Positions 1 through 10,225 are shown, counted from the first letter of the stretch. The stretch: DNA of 64,000 bases from JAWPMV01 sp038527215 (GCA_038527215.1 JBCBGC010000015.1:1-64000), one strand, 5' to 3'. The notes: generated from the sequence alone by a model not told the origin. A program made the numbers and translations.

Positions 1-519
1 CTGAAACTGAACGTACTTTTCGAAACCTTCCAGGGAGCTGATTTCTCTGAAGCCACCCGTGGTGTACTTTATACCTTCGGTAAGCATGCTGACAACGGAA
101 ACGAAGTAACCCTGACCCAGCCAGTGAAAAACTACGCGGGTACAGAGTTTGCAGCTGGACAGCTGGTTCGTGGTAACCTGGTTGACTGGGGTGCCGGTCC
201 TGTTCTGCTTGATCAGTCCTGGTATACTACCCTCGGTAGTGGATTTGGTTCTGTACGTGAGCAATTCACAGGAGACGGTTCCTGGACACGTCTGCGTGAA
301 GTAAGCCTGAGCTACACCATCCGTGGTGCGTGGCTGAAGAGCAAGCTGAAACTGCAGTCTGTTACTTTAGGAGCAACTGGCCGTAACCTGCTTCTGTGGA
401 CGCCGCTGAGAGGTGTTGACCCAGAAACCAGTTTGACTGGTGGATATGGACAGGGACTTGAGTACTTCACCAACCCTGGTTCTAAGTCTTATCTCTTCAC
501 TATCAACATCAATTACTAA
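1..519 (+). CDS. SusC/RagA-family TonB-linked outer membrane protein, C-terminal end (partial)
   Basis: The reading frame is open from the first base of the window, so only the last 172 residues of a TonB-dependent receptor are present. The segment alternates polar and hydrophobic residues like outer-membrane beta-strands. It contains the SusC-type tail elements GRNLLLWTPLRGVDPETS and a final aromatic strand (TININY). Members of this family form the gated barrel that imports oligosaccharides or peptides together with a SusD lid. The SusD partner starts 11 bases downstream, which supports the call. The signal peptide, carboxypeptidase-like domain and plug lie outside the window. The substrate cannot be inferred. 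Codon choice (CTG, GGT, CGT, AAC) resembles the other Sus genes here rather than the neighbouring enzyme genes. Confidence 0.9.
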   Translation: MKLNVLFETFQGADFSEATRGVLYTFGKHADNGNEVTLTQPVKNYAGTEFAAGQLVRGNLVDWGAGPVLLDQSWYTTLGSGFGSVREQFTGDGSWTRLREVSLSYTIRGAWLKSKLKLQSVTLGATGRNLLLWTPLRGVDPETSLTGGYGQGLEYFTNPGSKSYLFTININY

Positions 520-530
520 TAGACGCTTTA

Positions 531-2015
531 ATGAAAACTTTGTATAAACCGTTAATGGTCATTCTGGTACTCTTCGGAATGTCCTGCGAAAGTTTGGTGG
601 AAGGGCTCAACAATGACCCCAACAACGCCACCTCTGCGCCTGACCCCCTGGTGTTGACCGCTGCCATGCTGGCCAACGCCGTGGTTCAGGAAGGACACGC
701 CAACCGTGTGGCTAACATGTGGTCTGGCTACTTCAACGGAGCTGACCGTCAGTACGCTGACTACGCGCTCTACAACATGAACGCTGGTAACTTCAATACT
801 GCCTGGAACAACGTGTATCAGGGAACCCTGGCCCAAACTCGTCTGATCGCTGATCGTGCGGGTGAAGCCGGTGAAAGATACATCGTAGGTATCGCCAAGA
901 TTATTGAAGCGAATGCGATCGGTACCGCTGCTTCTCGTTGGGGAAATGTTCCTTTCACCGAAGCGGTAGATATCGAAAATGATAATCCTGCTTATGATGG
1001 CCAAAAAGGTACCCTGTATCCTGCCCTTCAGAATCTGCTGACTTCAGCGATTGAAGACCTGAACAGCGGTGCTGGTGCCTCTCCTGGATCTGCCGACATT
1101 TACTTCGGTGGAGATAAGGAAAAATGGCTGGCAGTAGCTCACAGCCTGAAGGCTCGTTACTTCATGGATGTGAAAGAATATAGCAGTGCTTACGCGGAAG
1201 CTGTACAGGGAATCAGCAGCTTTGATGGCAGCATGATGACGCCTCACGGAACCACCAATGATGGTAACCTGAACATGATCTTCGACTTCCTGGTTCAGAG
1301 CCGTTCTGGTGATATGGATGCTGGTAAAGGAGAAGACGGAGCCGGTGAGCAGGTATATGCTGCCGACCTGTTGGACGCCGCTAAGCCTATCTATCGCGGA
1401 AACACCAAGACTGATGAGGCTGCTCGTTTCGCCTACGCTTATGTAGACGCTGGATCTGACAGCTACACCGGCCGCTTGGAGCCTAACTACTACGGTACGG
1501 CTACCGGACAGGCGGTTAATGGTCTGTTTGCTACAAATTCGGCTTTCCACGTAGTTACCTACATGGAGAACCTCCTGACCCTGGCTGAAGCTGGATTCCG
1601 TGCTCAGGGATTCGCCAAAGGACTGGAGCACCTCAATGAATTCCGTGCCTTCATGGCTACCGGAGGATACATTGACGCTTCTATCCTGGCTGGAAGTACC
1701 TATCAGTACGACGCTTACGATGCAACTGATTTTGACAACGGTGGTATTGCTAATACTGACGGACTTTCTGCGGACGATGCCCTTCTGATGGAAATCCTCG
1801 AAGAGCGTTACCTGACCTTCATCGGAAACGGAATGGGTTGGAATGACGTTCGGAGAACGCAGAACGATGCGGTAAGACTGCCTTGGGAAGCTATGCTGAA
1901 CAGAGGTACTGCTTTCCCGCAGCGCTTCATCTACGGACAGGATGAGTTGAACTCCAACTCAAATGCTCCTGATCCGGTTCCTGGTATCTTTGATGCTATG
2001 GAAATCTATCAATAA
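531..2015 (+). CDS. SusD/RagB-family nutrient-binding outer membrane lipoprotein (SusD-like_2 type)
   Basis: A 494-residue lipoprotein. The N-terminus has a short hydrophobic signal followed by a lipobox ending in Cys19 (LFGMSC), giving a lipid-anchored surface protein. The body is a helical TPR-like SusD fold, with features such as NNDPNNAT after the anchor, an NTAWNNVYQG helix and the late element EEILEERYLTFIGNG-like segment (LMEILEERYLTFIGNGMG). It follows the SusC tail by 11 bases, so the two form the usual SusC/SusD pair in which SusD caps the transporter and captures substrate. A hairpin terminator follows the stop. Codon use suggests high expression. The family is clear; the ligand is unknown. 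Long antisense frames inside the gene are shadows. Confidence 0.92.
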   Translation: MKTLYKPLMVILVLFGMSCESLVEGLNNDPNNATSAPDPLVLTAAMLANAVVQEGHANRVANMWSGYFNGADRQYADYALYNMNAGNFNTAWNNVYQGTLAQTRLIADRAGEAGERYIVGIAKIIEANAIGTAASRWGNVPFTEAVDIENDNPAYDGQKGTLYPALQNLLTSAIEDLNSGAGASPGSADIYFGGDKEKWLAVAHSLKARYFMDVKEYSSAYAEAVQGISSFDGSMMTPHGTTNDGNLNMIFDFLVQSRSGDMDAGKGEDGAGEQVYAADLLDAAKPIYRGNTKTDEAARFAYAYVDAGSDSYTGRLEPNYYGTATGQAVNGLFATNSAFHVVTYMENLLTLAEAGFRAQGFAKGLEHLNEFRAFMATGGYIDASILAGSTYQYDAYDATDFDNGGIANTDGLSADDALLMEILEERYLTFIGNGMGWNDVRRTQNDAVRLPWEAMLNRGTAFPQRFIYGQDELNSNSNAPDPVPGIFDAMEIYQ

Positions 2016-2040
2016 GAATCATTCTCATTGAAGATAAAGA

Positions 2041-2070
2041 GGTCGCCTCATTGAGGCGGCCTTATTTTTT
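2041..2070 (+). terminator. Rho-independent terminator after the SusC/SusD pair
   Basis: GGTCGCCTCA and TGAGGCGGCC form a near-perfect inverted repeat (one G-T pair) with a tiny loop, followed by TTATTTTTTT. It lies between two convergent genes; the T-run is on the plus strand. Confidence 0.85.
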
Positions 2071-4271
2071 TACTCTGGTAAGGTCTCTGCCCGATATAAA
2101 GCTCCGTCCGGAGGAGAGCTCTGCCGAGCTTTTTTGACCATCTCAGGTCGAATATTCTGAGGAGCAGTGCCAAAGGCGTTTCTGACAAAATTCAGCATGT
2201 TGGCGATCTCCTGGTCGGAAAGGGCCTGGTTGGCTGCCAGACCGGGCATCACAACGCCATCATCATATAGCTTCCCTTTGACGGTGATAGGTCCTTCCAA
2301 TCCATGCAAAACGATGCCTAATAAGCGGGCCGTGCTCTGACTGACATACTCAGACTCATACAGCGGCGGTCCCAACAGGGCAATCCCTTCTCCGGTCGGG
2401 CCGTGGCAGCTGCCGCAATGCTCGCGGTATAGCAAAGAGCCGTGCGTAGGGGTATCCCTGCTCTGGGTACGGGCCAAAAGAGGTTGCTGCCTGATATCTG
2501 CCACCTGAACCAGCAAAGGCTGAATCAATGAGGGTTGCCCTTCTGGGCCAGGCACCGATGGGGCGCCCAGGGCACCTTGTAGGGCCGCTTCCCGGTGGAG
2601 ACCGCTTCCTTCCTGAAGGTAACGCTCAGTCAGGCTAAGCCATTTTTTCCAGGGTAGGGGAAAAAAAGCCTCTGGATTGGCCAGCAACAAGTAAAAATCC
2701 TTGGTAGGCGTCGGGCGTTTCACATATTCCTGCATGAAAAAGGGCAGCGGTTTGGGCATGCGGGTCATTAGTCCCAGGGCCTGTCCGACCAGGTGGTCAT
2801 GCGCGCTTTCACAGAGGGGCAGCAGGTGAGCAGCCGTCAATGCTCCCATGCCTTCCAAGGTCCACATGGCATGCAAAGCGCCCAGGGGATTGGCTTGATG
2901 TCCTTCTATGAGGGCAACCAATTCCGGGACCGCAGCAGCATCGCCCTGATGCACCAGATAGGCCTGGGCTTTATCTCGAATCCACCCATTTGGATGCCGG
3001 AGGAGTTCAACCCAGTCCTGCATAGGCCTTCCGACCAGGCGTGGCATGGAAGGGGCTTGCTCCGCTTGATAGCTGATTTCCCATATCCTACCGCCCTGGG
3101 CCGCGCTATCCAGACCGCTGGCTTGCAGTTGATTGCGAAGGTAGGAAGTCATGTAGGTGAAATGCTGGATGATTCCTTGATGAATGTCGTTAATGTATAG
3201 GGTGCCTCTGGCATTGTTATAGGCATTTACCGGACGAAAAATCTCCTCGGTAGAAGCAAGAAATTCCCTTCCCGGTGAAGCATGCATGGCTTGGAGCCTG
3301 GGACCCTGTTCGCTTAGCTGGTAGGCTTGTAGGGCATTTGCTTCGGGGGTACAAACAAAAGCTCGGTTCTGATACGTCTCTGGAAATTGATGTCCCCGGT
3401 ATACCAGCGGCCCGCAAGCGGAGGTTACGCGTTGAAGCAGCCCGGCTGAGTCCAGGACCCCTGGTATATACCCACGGTTTACTGCAGTAGGATGGAGGGG
3501 ATACACCCGAAAACTGGTGTCGATTTCCTGGTTATACAAATGCGATAGCTGGAGTCCGGGATAGGGCTTGAAAAAGGCTGGTGAGACCATATCCGCTACC
3601 AGGGTCCGGGAGTTATTGTTAGAGTATAGCCTGCCTACATCGTCCCGACTCAAGCCCCATTGCCCTCGGAAGGCCGTGCGCTCCTTTTTCCAGACACCGT
3701 TTTTTCGTTGGTACCTGAATGTAGATTTAGCATTGTAAATCCAGTTATCCAGATTATAGGTCAGGCTATTAGCCTGATGCTCTACGTTGCCTCCCGTGGC
3801 ATAGACACTATCCACCAATTCTTTGGGTCCGGCTTGATCTCCCTCCAAAATGGGTACAAACCAAAGATTGGGGGGCTCCGCATAGAGCAGGCCATCATAC
3901 ACCAGTAATAATGCGCGCGCCAAAACCAGGCTGTCCAGAAATGAAGCTGAGCGGTCAAAAATCCCGTCTCCGTTTTCGTCTGTCAAAATCTTGATCTTCC
4001 CTACGGCAGCCTCCTCTGTACTACTCGCCAAATCTGCCATATAGCCAGGCATTTCCAATACCCAAAGCCGACCTTGTACATCCTGATCCATGGCTACAGG
4101 GGTCCTCACCAGGTCCGGCCCAGCTACCAGCTTAAGGCTAAAACCCTCCTCTAGCTTAAATGCTCCTGGGTCATAGCCTGGCGAAACAGGGTTTTGGCAA
4201 CTCGTTAACAGGCCCATCCATACCGAGATCATCAGCGTGGGGAGGTATAATAGCGAGGGGCGAAAGGACAT
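2070..4271 (-). CDS. PVC-type membrane-bound dehydrogenase-like lipoprotein with C-terminal cytochrome c
   Basis: A 733-residue lipoprotein. The ATG at 4271 is preferred over one 60 bases upstream because it gives a compact signal ending in a lipobox (GLLTSC). The N-terminal half resembles the beta-propeller of 'PVC-type heme-binding' proteins: it begins at GFSLKLVAGPDLVRTP and contains LWVLEMPGY and the calcium-like loop DENGDGIFD. A helical, HEAT-like middle follows. The C-terminus is a class I cytochrome c domain with heme motif CGSCH at about residues 619-623 and a downstream MPGL methionine as likely sixth ligand. Such proteins are thought to oxidise sugars or alcohols in the periplasm and pass electrons to c-type cytochromes. 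The substrate is unknown. It is convergent with the SusD gene and divergent from the GH2 gene. Confidence 0.85.
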   Translation of the reverse strand: MSFRPSLLYLPTLMISVWMGLLTSCQNPVSPGYDPGAFKLEEGFSLKLVAGPDLVRTPVAMDQDVQGRLWVLEMPGYMADLASSTEEAAVGKIKILTDENGDGIFDRSASFLDSLVLARALLLVYDGLLYAEPPNLWFVPILEGDQAGPKELVDSVYATGGNVEHQANSLTYNLDNWIYNAKSTFRYQRKNGVWKKERTAFRGQWGLSRDDVGRLYSNNNSRTLVADMVSPAFFKPYPGLQLSHLYNQEIDTSFRVYPLHPTAVNRGYIPGVLDSAGLLQRVTSACGPLVYRGHQFPETYQNRAFVCTPEANALQAYQLSEQGPRLQAMHASPGREFLASTEEIFRPVNAYNNARGTLYINDIHQGIIQHFTYMTSYLRNQLQASGLDSAAQGGRIWEISYQAEQAPSMPRLVGRPMQDWVELLRHPNGWIRDKAQAYLVHQGDAAAVPELVALIEGHQANPLGALHAMWTLEGMGALTAAHLLPLCESAHDHLVGQALGLMTRMPKPLPFFMQEYVKRPTPTKDFYLLLANPEAFFPLPWKKWLSLTERYLQEGSGLHREAALQGALGAPSVPGPEGQPSLIQPLLVQVADIRQQPLLARTQSRDTPTHGSLLYREHCGSCHGPTGEGIALLGPPLYESEYVSQSTARLLGIVLHGLEGPITVKGKLYDDGVVMPGLAANQALSDQEIANMLNFVRNAFGTAPQNIRPEMVKKARQSSPPDGALYRAETLPE

Positions 4272-4508
4272 AGGGAAAATGCTATATTTTGGGTTAGGCC
4301 CAAAAATAAGGGAATAGCAGAGATTTTTCATGCGGAATTCTGTCCCTCTTTCCAGGATAGAGGCAGCAGCCTAAGGGCCTGGATGCTTGACGCTCGGGTG
4401 CGGGAAGAGCGGACTAAAAGCATTAAGGAGAGAAAAAAAGGAAAGAGACCCCTTGTAGATTTCTGCTGAATTTGGCTTATTTCTCCCCTGCCAAAAGTTT
4501 CGTGTTCT

Positions 4509-7019
4509 ATGAGAAATCTTTTCCTGCTTTCCCTTCTAAGTCTGGTGCTCGCCTGTCAATCATCCGAGCAGTGGAAACCTGCCTCTTCCCCCCTGACTAC
4601 TCCCTGGACAGATCAAGTTCAGCCAGAGGCAGTTTTACCCGAATATCCCCGCCCGCAGATGATTCGGGAAAGCTGGCAAAGCTTAAACGGGCTGTGGGAA
4701 TATGCGATTCAGCCTGCCCAGGCCCATCGAATGGGAGAAGCCCAGGGGAAAATCCTGGTGCCCTTTGCTGTGGAATCTGCTCTCTCCGGGGTAGGAGATA
4801 CCCTGGCCCTGGATGAAAGGTTATGGTACCGGCGTCAGATCCAAATTCCCGAAGATTGGGACGAAAAACGCATCATGCTCAACTTTGAGGCGGTAGATTG
4901 GGAATGTGAGGTATTCATTGATGGCATTACGCTGGGCACCCATATGGGCGGGTACGACCCTTTTAGCATGGACGCTACGCTGCTTCTTCAAGATAAAAAA
5001 CCTCATGTATTGACCGTGGCGGTCTATGATCCTTCCGATCATGGAGACCAGCAAGTGAAGGAAGGCAAATACTTCAATCCCCGAGGCAAACAGGTCCGTA
5101 AGCCCGGCGGGATATTTTATACCTCCGTCTCGGGTATTTGGCAGAGTGTCTGGATGGAAGCCCTGCCCCTTTCCTACCTTTCCCGCTTGAGCATCAAATC
5201 CGACAATCTCCAGGGTAAACTATCCGTGGAAGCCCCGGTATATGCTCCGGCCAATGGTCAGCTCAAGGTATTGCAGGTAAGGGCCGGCGATAGCCTGGTA
5301 GCCCAGCAAACGGTCAGCTTCGATGAAGCCTTTTCTTTACAAGTACCCGATGTCCGTCTCTGGTCTCCAGATGATCCCTTTTTGTACCACCTGAACCTGA
5401 AACTCATGCTGGAGGATTCCCTGATTGATGAGGTGGACAGCTATGCCGGATTTCGGACCGTCGATTTGGGGAAGGATTCCAAAGGCTATACCCGGATTCT
5501 GGTGAACGGCGCCTTTGAATTTCAAAACGGGCCCCTGGATCAGGGGTTCTGGCCGGATGGGATCTATACCGCTCCCACGGATGAGGCCCTGCAATATGAC
5601 CTGAAACAGATCAAAGCCATGGGCTTTAATATGCTGCGAAAGCATGTCAAGATCGAGTCTCGGAGATTTTATTACCATTGCGACCGACTGGGCTTGTGGG
5701 TGTGGCAGGATATGCCCAGTGCCCAGCCTTATATTCAGGCTGCGGATGCGGACTTAACAGTTTCACCCAACCACGACTTTCAGTTTCGCCGGGAATTAGA
5801 ACAGATGATCCGTCAACATGAAAACCATCCCAGTATCATCATCTGGGTGGCTTTCAATGAAGGCTGGGGCCAATATCAATCAGAGGGGATAACCCAGTTT
5901 ATCAAGCGGATGGATCCCTCACGCTTGGTCATTACAGCCAGTGGCTGGTCAGACCGCAAGACGGGGGACATCTACGATATCCATCACTATCCTGATCCCC
6001 GCTTTCCCGCCCTGGAAGCAGACCGGGCTTCTGTCCTGGGAGAATTTGGAGGATTGGGCTACGCCATAAAGGACCATATGTGGGCCGAAGAAAACTGGGG
6101 CTATCAGAGTTTTGCCGATTCAGCGGCCCTGGTTACGCGCTATGAAGGCTTCTACGATCAGGTTTGGGCCTTTGTCGATAGTGGGATGAGTGCGGCAGTA
6201 TATACCCAGATCACAGATGTGGAGACCGAAACCAATGGGCTGATGACCTATGACCGCAAAATCACCAAGATGGATACGGCTTTGCTGCGCAGCATCAACA
6301 CCCGGCAATATGTGGCTGCTCCTCGCTTTTCGGGGCAGCAAGGTCTTTTCAACTCTCCCAAAGAGATCGCCCTGCTTGGCTCTGGCCAGATTTACTATAC
6401 CCTGGATGGGCGGGAACCGAATGAGCAGGCCATCCAGTATGAGGAACCTATTGTGTTGGAAAAAACCACCACCATCCAGGCAGTTACCATCAGTCCTTCT
6501 GGCCAAAAAAGCCGGATTGTATCCGGCATCTGGGAGAAAACGGAACTCTCTGAACCAAGCTATGCCACCGCTTACAGCGAGCGCTATCACGCAGGCGGGA
6601 CCTTTGCCTTGATCGATGGCAAGGAAGGCAGCCTTTCCTATGGGGATGGATACTGGCAGGGCTTTTCTGGAGAAAATCTGGACGTGAGCCTGGATATTTC
6701 TGTTGCTGCTCAGGGGGGCAAAGGCCAACTGAATTTCCTCAGGAGCCATGATCATTGGATTTTCCTTCCTCAAGCGGTGAGCCTATGGGCTTACGATCAG
6801 AACGGGGCCCTTATCCATCAGGCTGAGCAGCCGTATAAGCTTGCCGAATCAAAGCAGGAAAACCAGCGAATAGCCTTTTCCTTTGACCTTCCTCCAGGAG
6901 CTGTCAGGCTCAGGATTTTGGCCCATCAGCTGGATGCTATTCCCAGCTGGCATCAGGGAGCGGGCAGAAAGGCCTGGATTTTTGTGGACGAAATTATCTG
7001 GGGAGATCAGGCTTTATAG
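4509..7019 (+). CDS. Glycoside hydrolase family 2 lipoprotein
   Basis: An 836-residue secreted lipoprotein with a signal ending in LVLAC. The order is the GH2 sugar-binding jelly roll (PRPQMIRESWQSLNGLWEY near residue 50), an Ig-like domain, and a TIM barrel. The barrel has the acid/base motif NEGWG (Glu451) in the context HPSIIIWVAFNEGWG, and a candidate nucleophile Glu512 in VLGEFGG. After the barrel comes a chitobiase C-terminal-like module (IYYTLDGREPNE), then a jelly-roll tail resembling a discoidin-type carbohydrate-binding domain. GH2 enzymes are retaining beta-galactosidases, glucuronidases or mannosidases, and specificity cannot be assigned from sequence alone. The gene stands alone, divergent from the heme lipoprotein. 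A likely role is hydrolysis of glycan side chains outside the inner membrane. Confidence 0.9.
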   Translation: MRNLFLLSLLSLVLACQSSEQWKPASSPLTTPWTDQVQPEAVLPEYPRPQMIRESWQSLNGLWEYAIQPAQAHRMGEAQGKILVPFAVESALSGVGDTLALDERLWYRRQIQIPEDWDEKRIMLNFEAVDWECEVFIDGITLGTHMGGYDPFSMDATLLLQDKKPHVLTVAVYDPSDHGDQQVKEGKYFNPRGKQVRKPGGIFYTSVSGIWQSVWMEALPLSYLSRLSIKSDNLQGKLSVEAPVYAPANGQLKVLQVRAGDSLVAQQTVSFDEAFSLQVPDVRLWSPDDPFLYHLNLKLMLEDSLIDEVDSYAGFRTVDLGKDSKGYTRILVNGAFEFQNGPLDQGFWPDGIYTAPTDEALQYDLKQIKAMGFNMLRKHVKIESRRFYYHCDRLGLWVWQDMPSAQPYIQAADADLTVSPNHDFQFRRELEQMIRQHENHPSIIIWVAFNEGWGQYQSEGITQFIKRMDPSRLVITASGWSDRKTGDIYDIHHYPDPRFPALEADRASVLGEFGGLGYAIKDHMWAEENWGYQSFADSAALVTRYEGFYDQVWAFVDSGMSAAVYTQITDVETETNGLMTYDRKITKMDTALLRSINTRQYVAAPRFSGQQGLFNSPKEIALLGSGQIYYTLDGREPNEQAIQYEEPIVLEKTTTIQAVTISPSGQKSRIVSGIWEKTELSEPSYATAYSERYHAGGTFALIDGKEGSLSYGDGYWQGFSGENLDVSLDISVAAQGGKGQLNFLRSHDHWIFLPQAVSLWAYDQNGALIHQAEQPYKLAESKQENQRIAFSFDLPPGAVRLRILAHQLDAIPSWHQGAGRKAWIFVDEIIWGDQAL

Positions 7020-7209
7020 CCCTGGCACGTATGCAGGAAATGGCATGTTTGGTGCTAAATATGTTGGATGTTGGCAATATAATTAGTATTATGTTGACGG
7101 GCAGATGCTTGTTAGTCTAAGAAAAATGGCATTTGCTCACAAAAAGCGATACACACATTAGGATGTCCATGGCATCCCCTCATGTTTCACTACTTCAAAC
7201 CTACTATCT

Positions 7210-7764
7210 ATGAAACATCTCGCCATTGGTTCCCTCGTAGGAGGGCTCATTTTATTTATCTGGCAATTCCTTGCCTGGGGAGGTCCCTTAGGATTACATT
7301 ATTCTAAGATGGCCTACAATCCTCAGCAAGATGCCATCCTTGCTGCTCTGGACACCATAGGGGTGGAACCAGGTTCCTATTTTTTACCTACCGTCGCCAA
7401 GGGTACTTCTATGGAGGACGCAGCCAAAATGATGGAAGAAAAAGGCGGTCAACCCTGGGCCTTATTGGAGTACCATCCATCTCTGGAAAACAACATGATC
7501 CCCAACATGATCCGCGGCCTGGTCCTGGACATTTTGTTGGTCTTTGTTCTGAGTTGGGTATTGATGAAAATACCCGGCCTGGATATGCAGACGGTCCTAT
7601 TGACTTCCCTGGCCATTGGGTTCATCGGTTATGGCTCCATCACCTATCTGAACAGTATCTGGTTCGAAGCCAATACCTGGCCCGATGTACTTGATACCGT
7701 TGTCTCCTGGGGCCTGACAGGTGCCTGGTTGGGCTTTTGGCTACCTCGTGCCACCAAAGCTTAA
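7210..7764 (+). CDS. Small integral membrane protein of unknown function (four predicted TM helices)
   Basis: A 184-residue protein with one hydrophobic helix at the N-terminus (IGSLVGGLILFIWQFLAW), a soluble loop of about 75 residues, then three helices (LVLDILLVFVLSWVLM; VLLTSLAIGFIGYGSI; VVSWGLTGAWLGFWL). I do not recognise a named family beyond a general resemblance to small Bacteroidota membrane proteins. The 190-base gap after the GH2 gene and the terminator at 7788 suggest a single-gene transcript. No catalytic motif is visible. Confidence 0.7.
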   Translation: MKHLAIGSLVGGLILFIWQFLAWGGPLGLHYSKMAYNPQQDAILAALDTIGVEPGSYFLPTVAKGTSMEDAAKMMEEKGGQPWALLEYHPSLENNMIPNMIRGLVLDILLVFVLSWVLMKIPGLDMQTVLLTSLAIGFIGYGSITYLNSIWFEANTWPDVLDTVVSWGLTGAWLGFWLPRATKA

Positions 7765-7787
7765 ACATTGACCCACTAACCTAATAG

Positions 7788-7820
7788 ATGGCTACCCTTA
7801 ACGGGTGGCCATTTTTTTAT
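7788..7820 (+). terminator. Rho-independent terminator
   Basis: ATGGCTACCC and GGGTGGCCAT form a 10-bp stem with a 5-base loop followed by a T-run. It serves the membrane-protein gene and overlaps the last codons and stop of the convergent GH92 gene, an economical overlap. Confidence 0.8.
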
Positions 7821-10056
7821 CTGCTCCCATCCGAAATGTAAGTTCTCCTCCTTGCATCAGTTGTTCATGGGTAAAAAATGGCGTGGCCAACGCTTCCCCA
7901 TTGAGCCAGGCTTGTTGGATGTAGAGATGTTCCGGGGCATTGTTTTGGACTTCAATGCGGAAAGTTTTCCCGTTCGCTAGTCGAAATTCAGCCTCATCCA
8001 CCAGGGGACGAGTCAGGGTATAGGTAGGGTCTCCCGGGCTTAGCTGATAAAAGCCCAGGGCATTGAGGACGTACCAGGCCGACATAGCGCCGCAGTCTTC
8101 ATTACCAGAAATGCCCGCTGGAGTAGGGGCGTAGAGCTCCCGCAAGACCTGATCAATTTTTTCCTGGGTTTTCCAGGGCTGTCCCAGGTAGTTGTAAAAA
8201 TGTATGACGTGATGGCTGGGTTCGTTCCCGTGGGCGTATTGGCCAATCAGGCCCGTAATATCTGCCGAAGCATTCTCCCCTTCTACTTCCGCCTCGGTGG
8301 TGAAGAGTTGATCTAGTTTTCGGGCAAAAGCGGCTTCTCCGCCCAGCAGTTCTGCCATACCAGCCACGTCATGCGGCACAAACCAGGACCACTGCCAGGC
8401 ATTCCCTTCCACAAAGGGGCTGTTGTCGTGGTCAGAATGATTGGGATTAAAGGGCGTTTGCCAACTGCCATCCGCCATTTTTCCCCGCATAAAGCCAATC
8501 TCCGGATCAAAGTAAGTTTGATATCCCCTGGCCCTGCTTCGGTAAAGGGCGGCCAGGCTGTCCTTGCCTAATTGCGTAGCCATTTGGGCAATACACCAAT
8601 CGTAATAGGCACATTCCAACCCGTAAGAAACTGAATGCGTGATCGAGTCATGCGGAATAAAACCAAGCTGATTGAGAAAAGCCAATTGTTTGGGCATGAC
8701 CTGCGCCGCCCGGGGTTCGGTAATATTTCGTAAGACCTCCGGATGATACTCGGAAGCAAAAACCGAGGCTTCTAAGGCTAGCTCATAATCAAAGCCTTCC
8801 AGGCCTTTGGCCATGGCGTCTGCCAGCACCGCTGTGGCGGGATAGCCAACCATGGTCCCGGTGTAGTTGGCCGCCAACGGCCATTTAGGCAACAGACCTC
8901 CTTCCTCATACATGCGCAGCAGGCTCCCCATCCAGGCCCCATTCTGCTTCGGTTGAAGGATGGTCATTAAAGGATGAAAGGCCCGGAAGGTATCCCAGAG
9001 AGAGAAGACCGTGTATTGGGTTTCCCCAGCCTGGGCCTGCTTGATCTGCTTGTCCATGCCTCGGTACTTTCCATCTACATCCTGGGCCAGCATAGGAGCC
9101 ATCATGCTATGGTACAGGGCGGTGTAGAAGGTGCTGAGAAAAGCGGTGTCCTGGCTTTTTACTTTCAGGATACTGAGCTGATTCTGCCAGGTAGCAGCTG
9201 CTTGCTCGCGTATCGCTTCAAAGTCCCCGCCAGGGTTCTCTGCCACAAGATTTTTTTCGGCCCCTTCCCGACTCACCGAAGAAATGCCTACCTCCGCCAG
9301 GATGGGCTGGCTGGGGGTTTCTTTGAAACGAAGAATTAAGCTGAGTTCCTTACCCTGCCGGGTATCTGGTGCCACAGCGGTCTTCCCATCCCTTACTTCC
9401 ACCAGATCGAAAGGCGCAGAAAAACGGGCGTAAAAATAAACCGGATGATCGTGGGCCCAGCCACTGGACTGCCGCATGCCTTTGATGGTTTGGGCATCCA
9501 CGATTTCAAATTCTCCCCGCAAGCTGCGGTGGCCCCAATTGGCTTGTAGGATGTGCCCAAGGTCAATCAGCAAATGAGCCTCCTGATCTGCTGGATAGGT
9601 GTAGCGATGCATGCCCGTACGAAGGGTGGCGGTCAGTTCGGCTTTGACCCCATAGTTTTCGATATCCACGGCATAGTAGCCTGGCCGGGCTTGCTCTGAA
9701 TCTTTAGAAAACCGTCCTAACAGCTCAGTTTCAGGACTGCCGGTAAAGGGCAGGAACAAAATGTCTCCCATATCTCCGATGCCGGTCCCGCTCAAATGCG
9801 TATGCGAAAACCCATACAAGGTGGAGTCTGAATAATGATACCCACTGGAGGCATCCCATCCAGGCAGCCGGGTGTCTGGACTGAGTTGAACCATCCCAAA
9901 AGGTAGGGTAGCTCCCGGGAAGGTATGACCGTGAAAGCCTGTTCCAATGAAGGGATCCACCCAGGGGAGCGGATCGAATGCAGAGGGGGTTGGTTGAGGA
10001 GACTGGCAAGCCAGTAGGGTCCCGAGGACTAGCAGTATACAAGGCAGCGGACGCAT
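7798..10056 (-). CDS. GH92-family alpha-mannosidase lipoprotein
   Basis: A 752-residue lipoprotein (lipobox LGTLLAC) of glycoside hydrolase family 92, calcium-dependent exo-acting alpha-mannosidases. Family landmarks are VDPFIGTGFHGHTFPGA near residue 32, GFSHTHLSGTG, the acid region GNEPSHH (Glu612), and the C-terminal signature GNEDCGAMSAWYVLNALGF (about 651-669). The length and full set of blocks indicate an intact enzyme with its N-terminal beta-sandwich and C-terminal (alpha/alpha)6 barrel. It probably trims mannose from glycoproteins or other mannans at the cell surface or in the periplasm. It is monocistronic here, ending inside the terminator shared with its convergent neighbour. Linkage preference (alpha-1,2 or other) cannot be read from sequence. 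Confidence 0.93.
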   Translation of the reverse strand: MRPLPCILLVLGTLLACQSPQPTPSAFDPLPWVDPFIGTGFHGHTFPGATLPFGMVQLSPDTRLPGWDASSGYHYSDSTLYGFSHTHLSGTGIGDMGDILFLPFTGSPETELLGRFSKDSEQARPGYYAVDIENYGVKAELTATLRTGMHRYTYPADQEAHLLIDLGHILQANWGHRSLRGEFEIVDAQTIKGMRQSSGWAHDHPVYFYARFSAPFDLVEVRDGKTAVAPDTRQGKELSLILRFKETPSQPILAEVGISSVSREGAEKNLVAENPGGDFEAIREQAAATWQNQLSILKVKSQDTAFLSTFYTALYHSMMAPMLAQDVDGKYRGMDKQIKQAQAGETQYTVFSLWDTFRAFHPLMTILQPKQNGAWMGSLLRMYEEGGLLPKWPLAANYTGTMVGYPATAVLADAMAKGLEGFDYELALEASVFASEYHPEVLRNITEPRAAQVMPKQLAFLNQLGFIPHDSITHSVSYGLECAYYDWCIAQMATQLGKDSLAALYRSRARGYQTYFDPEIGFMRGKMADGSWQTPFNPNHSDHDNSPFVEGNAWQWSWFVPHDVAGMAELLGGEAAFARKLDQLFTTEAEVEGENASADITGLIGQYAHGNEPSHHVIHFYNYLGQPWKTQEKIDQVLRELYAPTPAGISGNEDCGAMSAWYVLNALGFYQLSPGDPTYTLTRPLVDEAEFRLANGKTFRIEVQNNAPEHLYIQQAWLNGEALATPFFTHEQLMQGGELTFRMGADKKMATR

Positions 10057-10225
10057 AGAAGTAGTAGTCTTTTTCCTAAAAATAGGGATATGCGGGAAAA
10101 ATCCTTGGAGCCTGTTTCGAATTTAGGCTTTGGAAAGAATTATGGTGGATTTTTGAATTCGGACGACCGATTTTTCCGGACTTTGGCGGATAAAAAGGGG
10201 GGTTCGTCATCGCGCAAAGATGAGA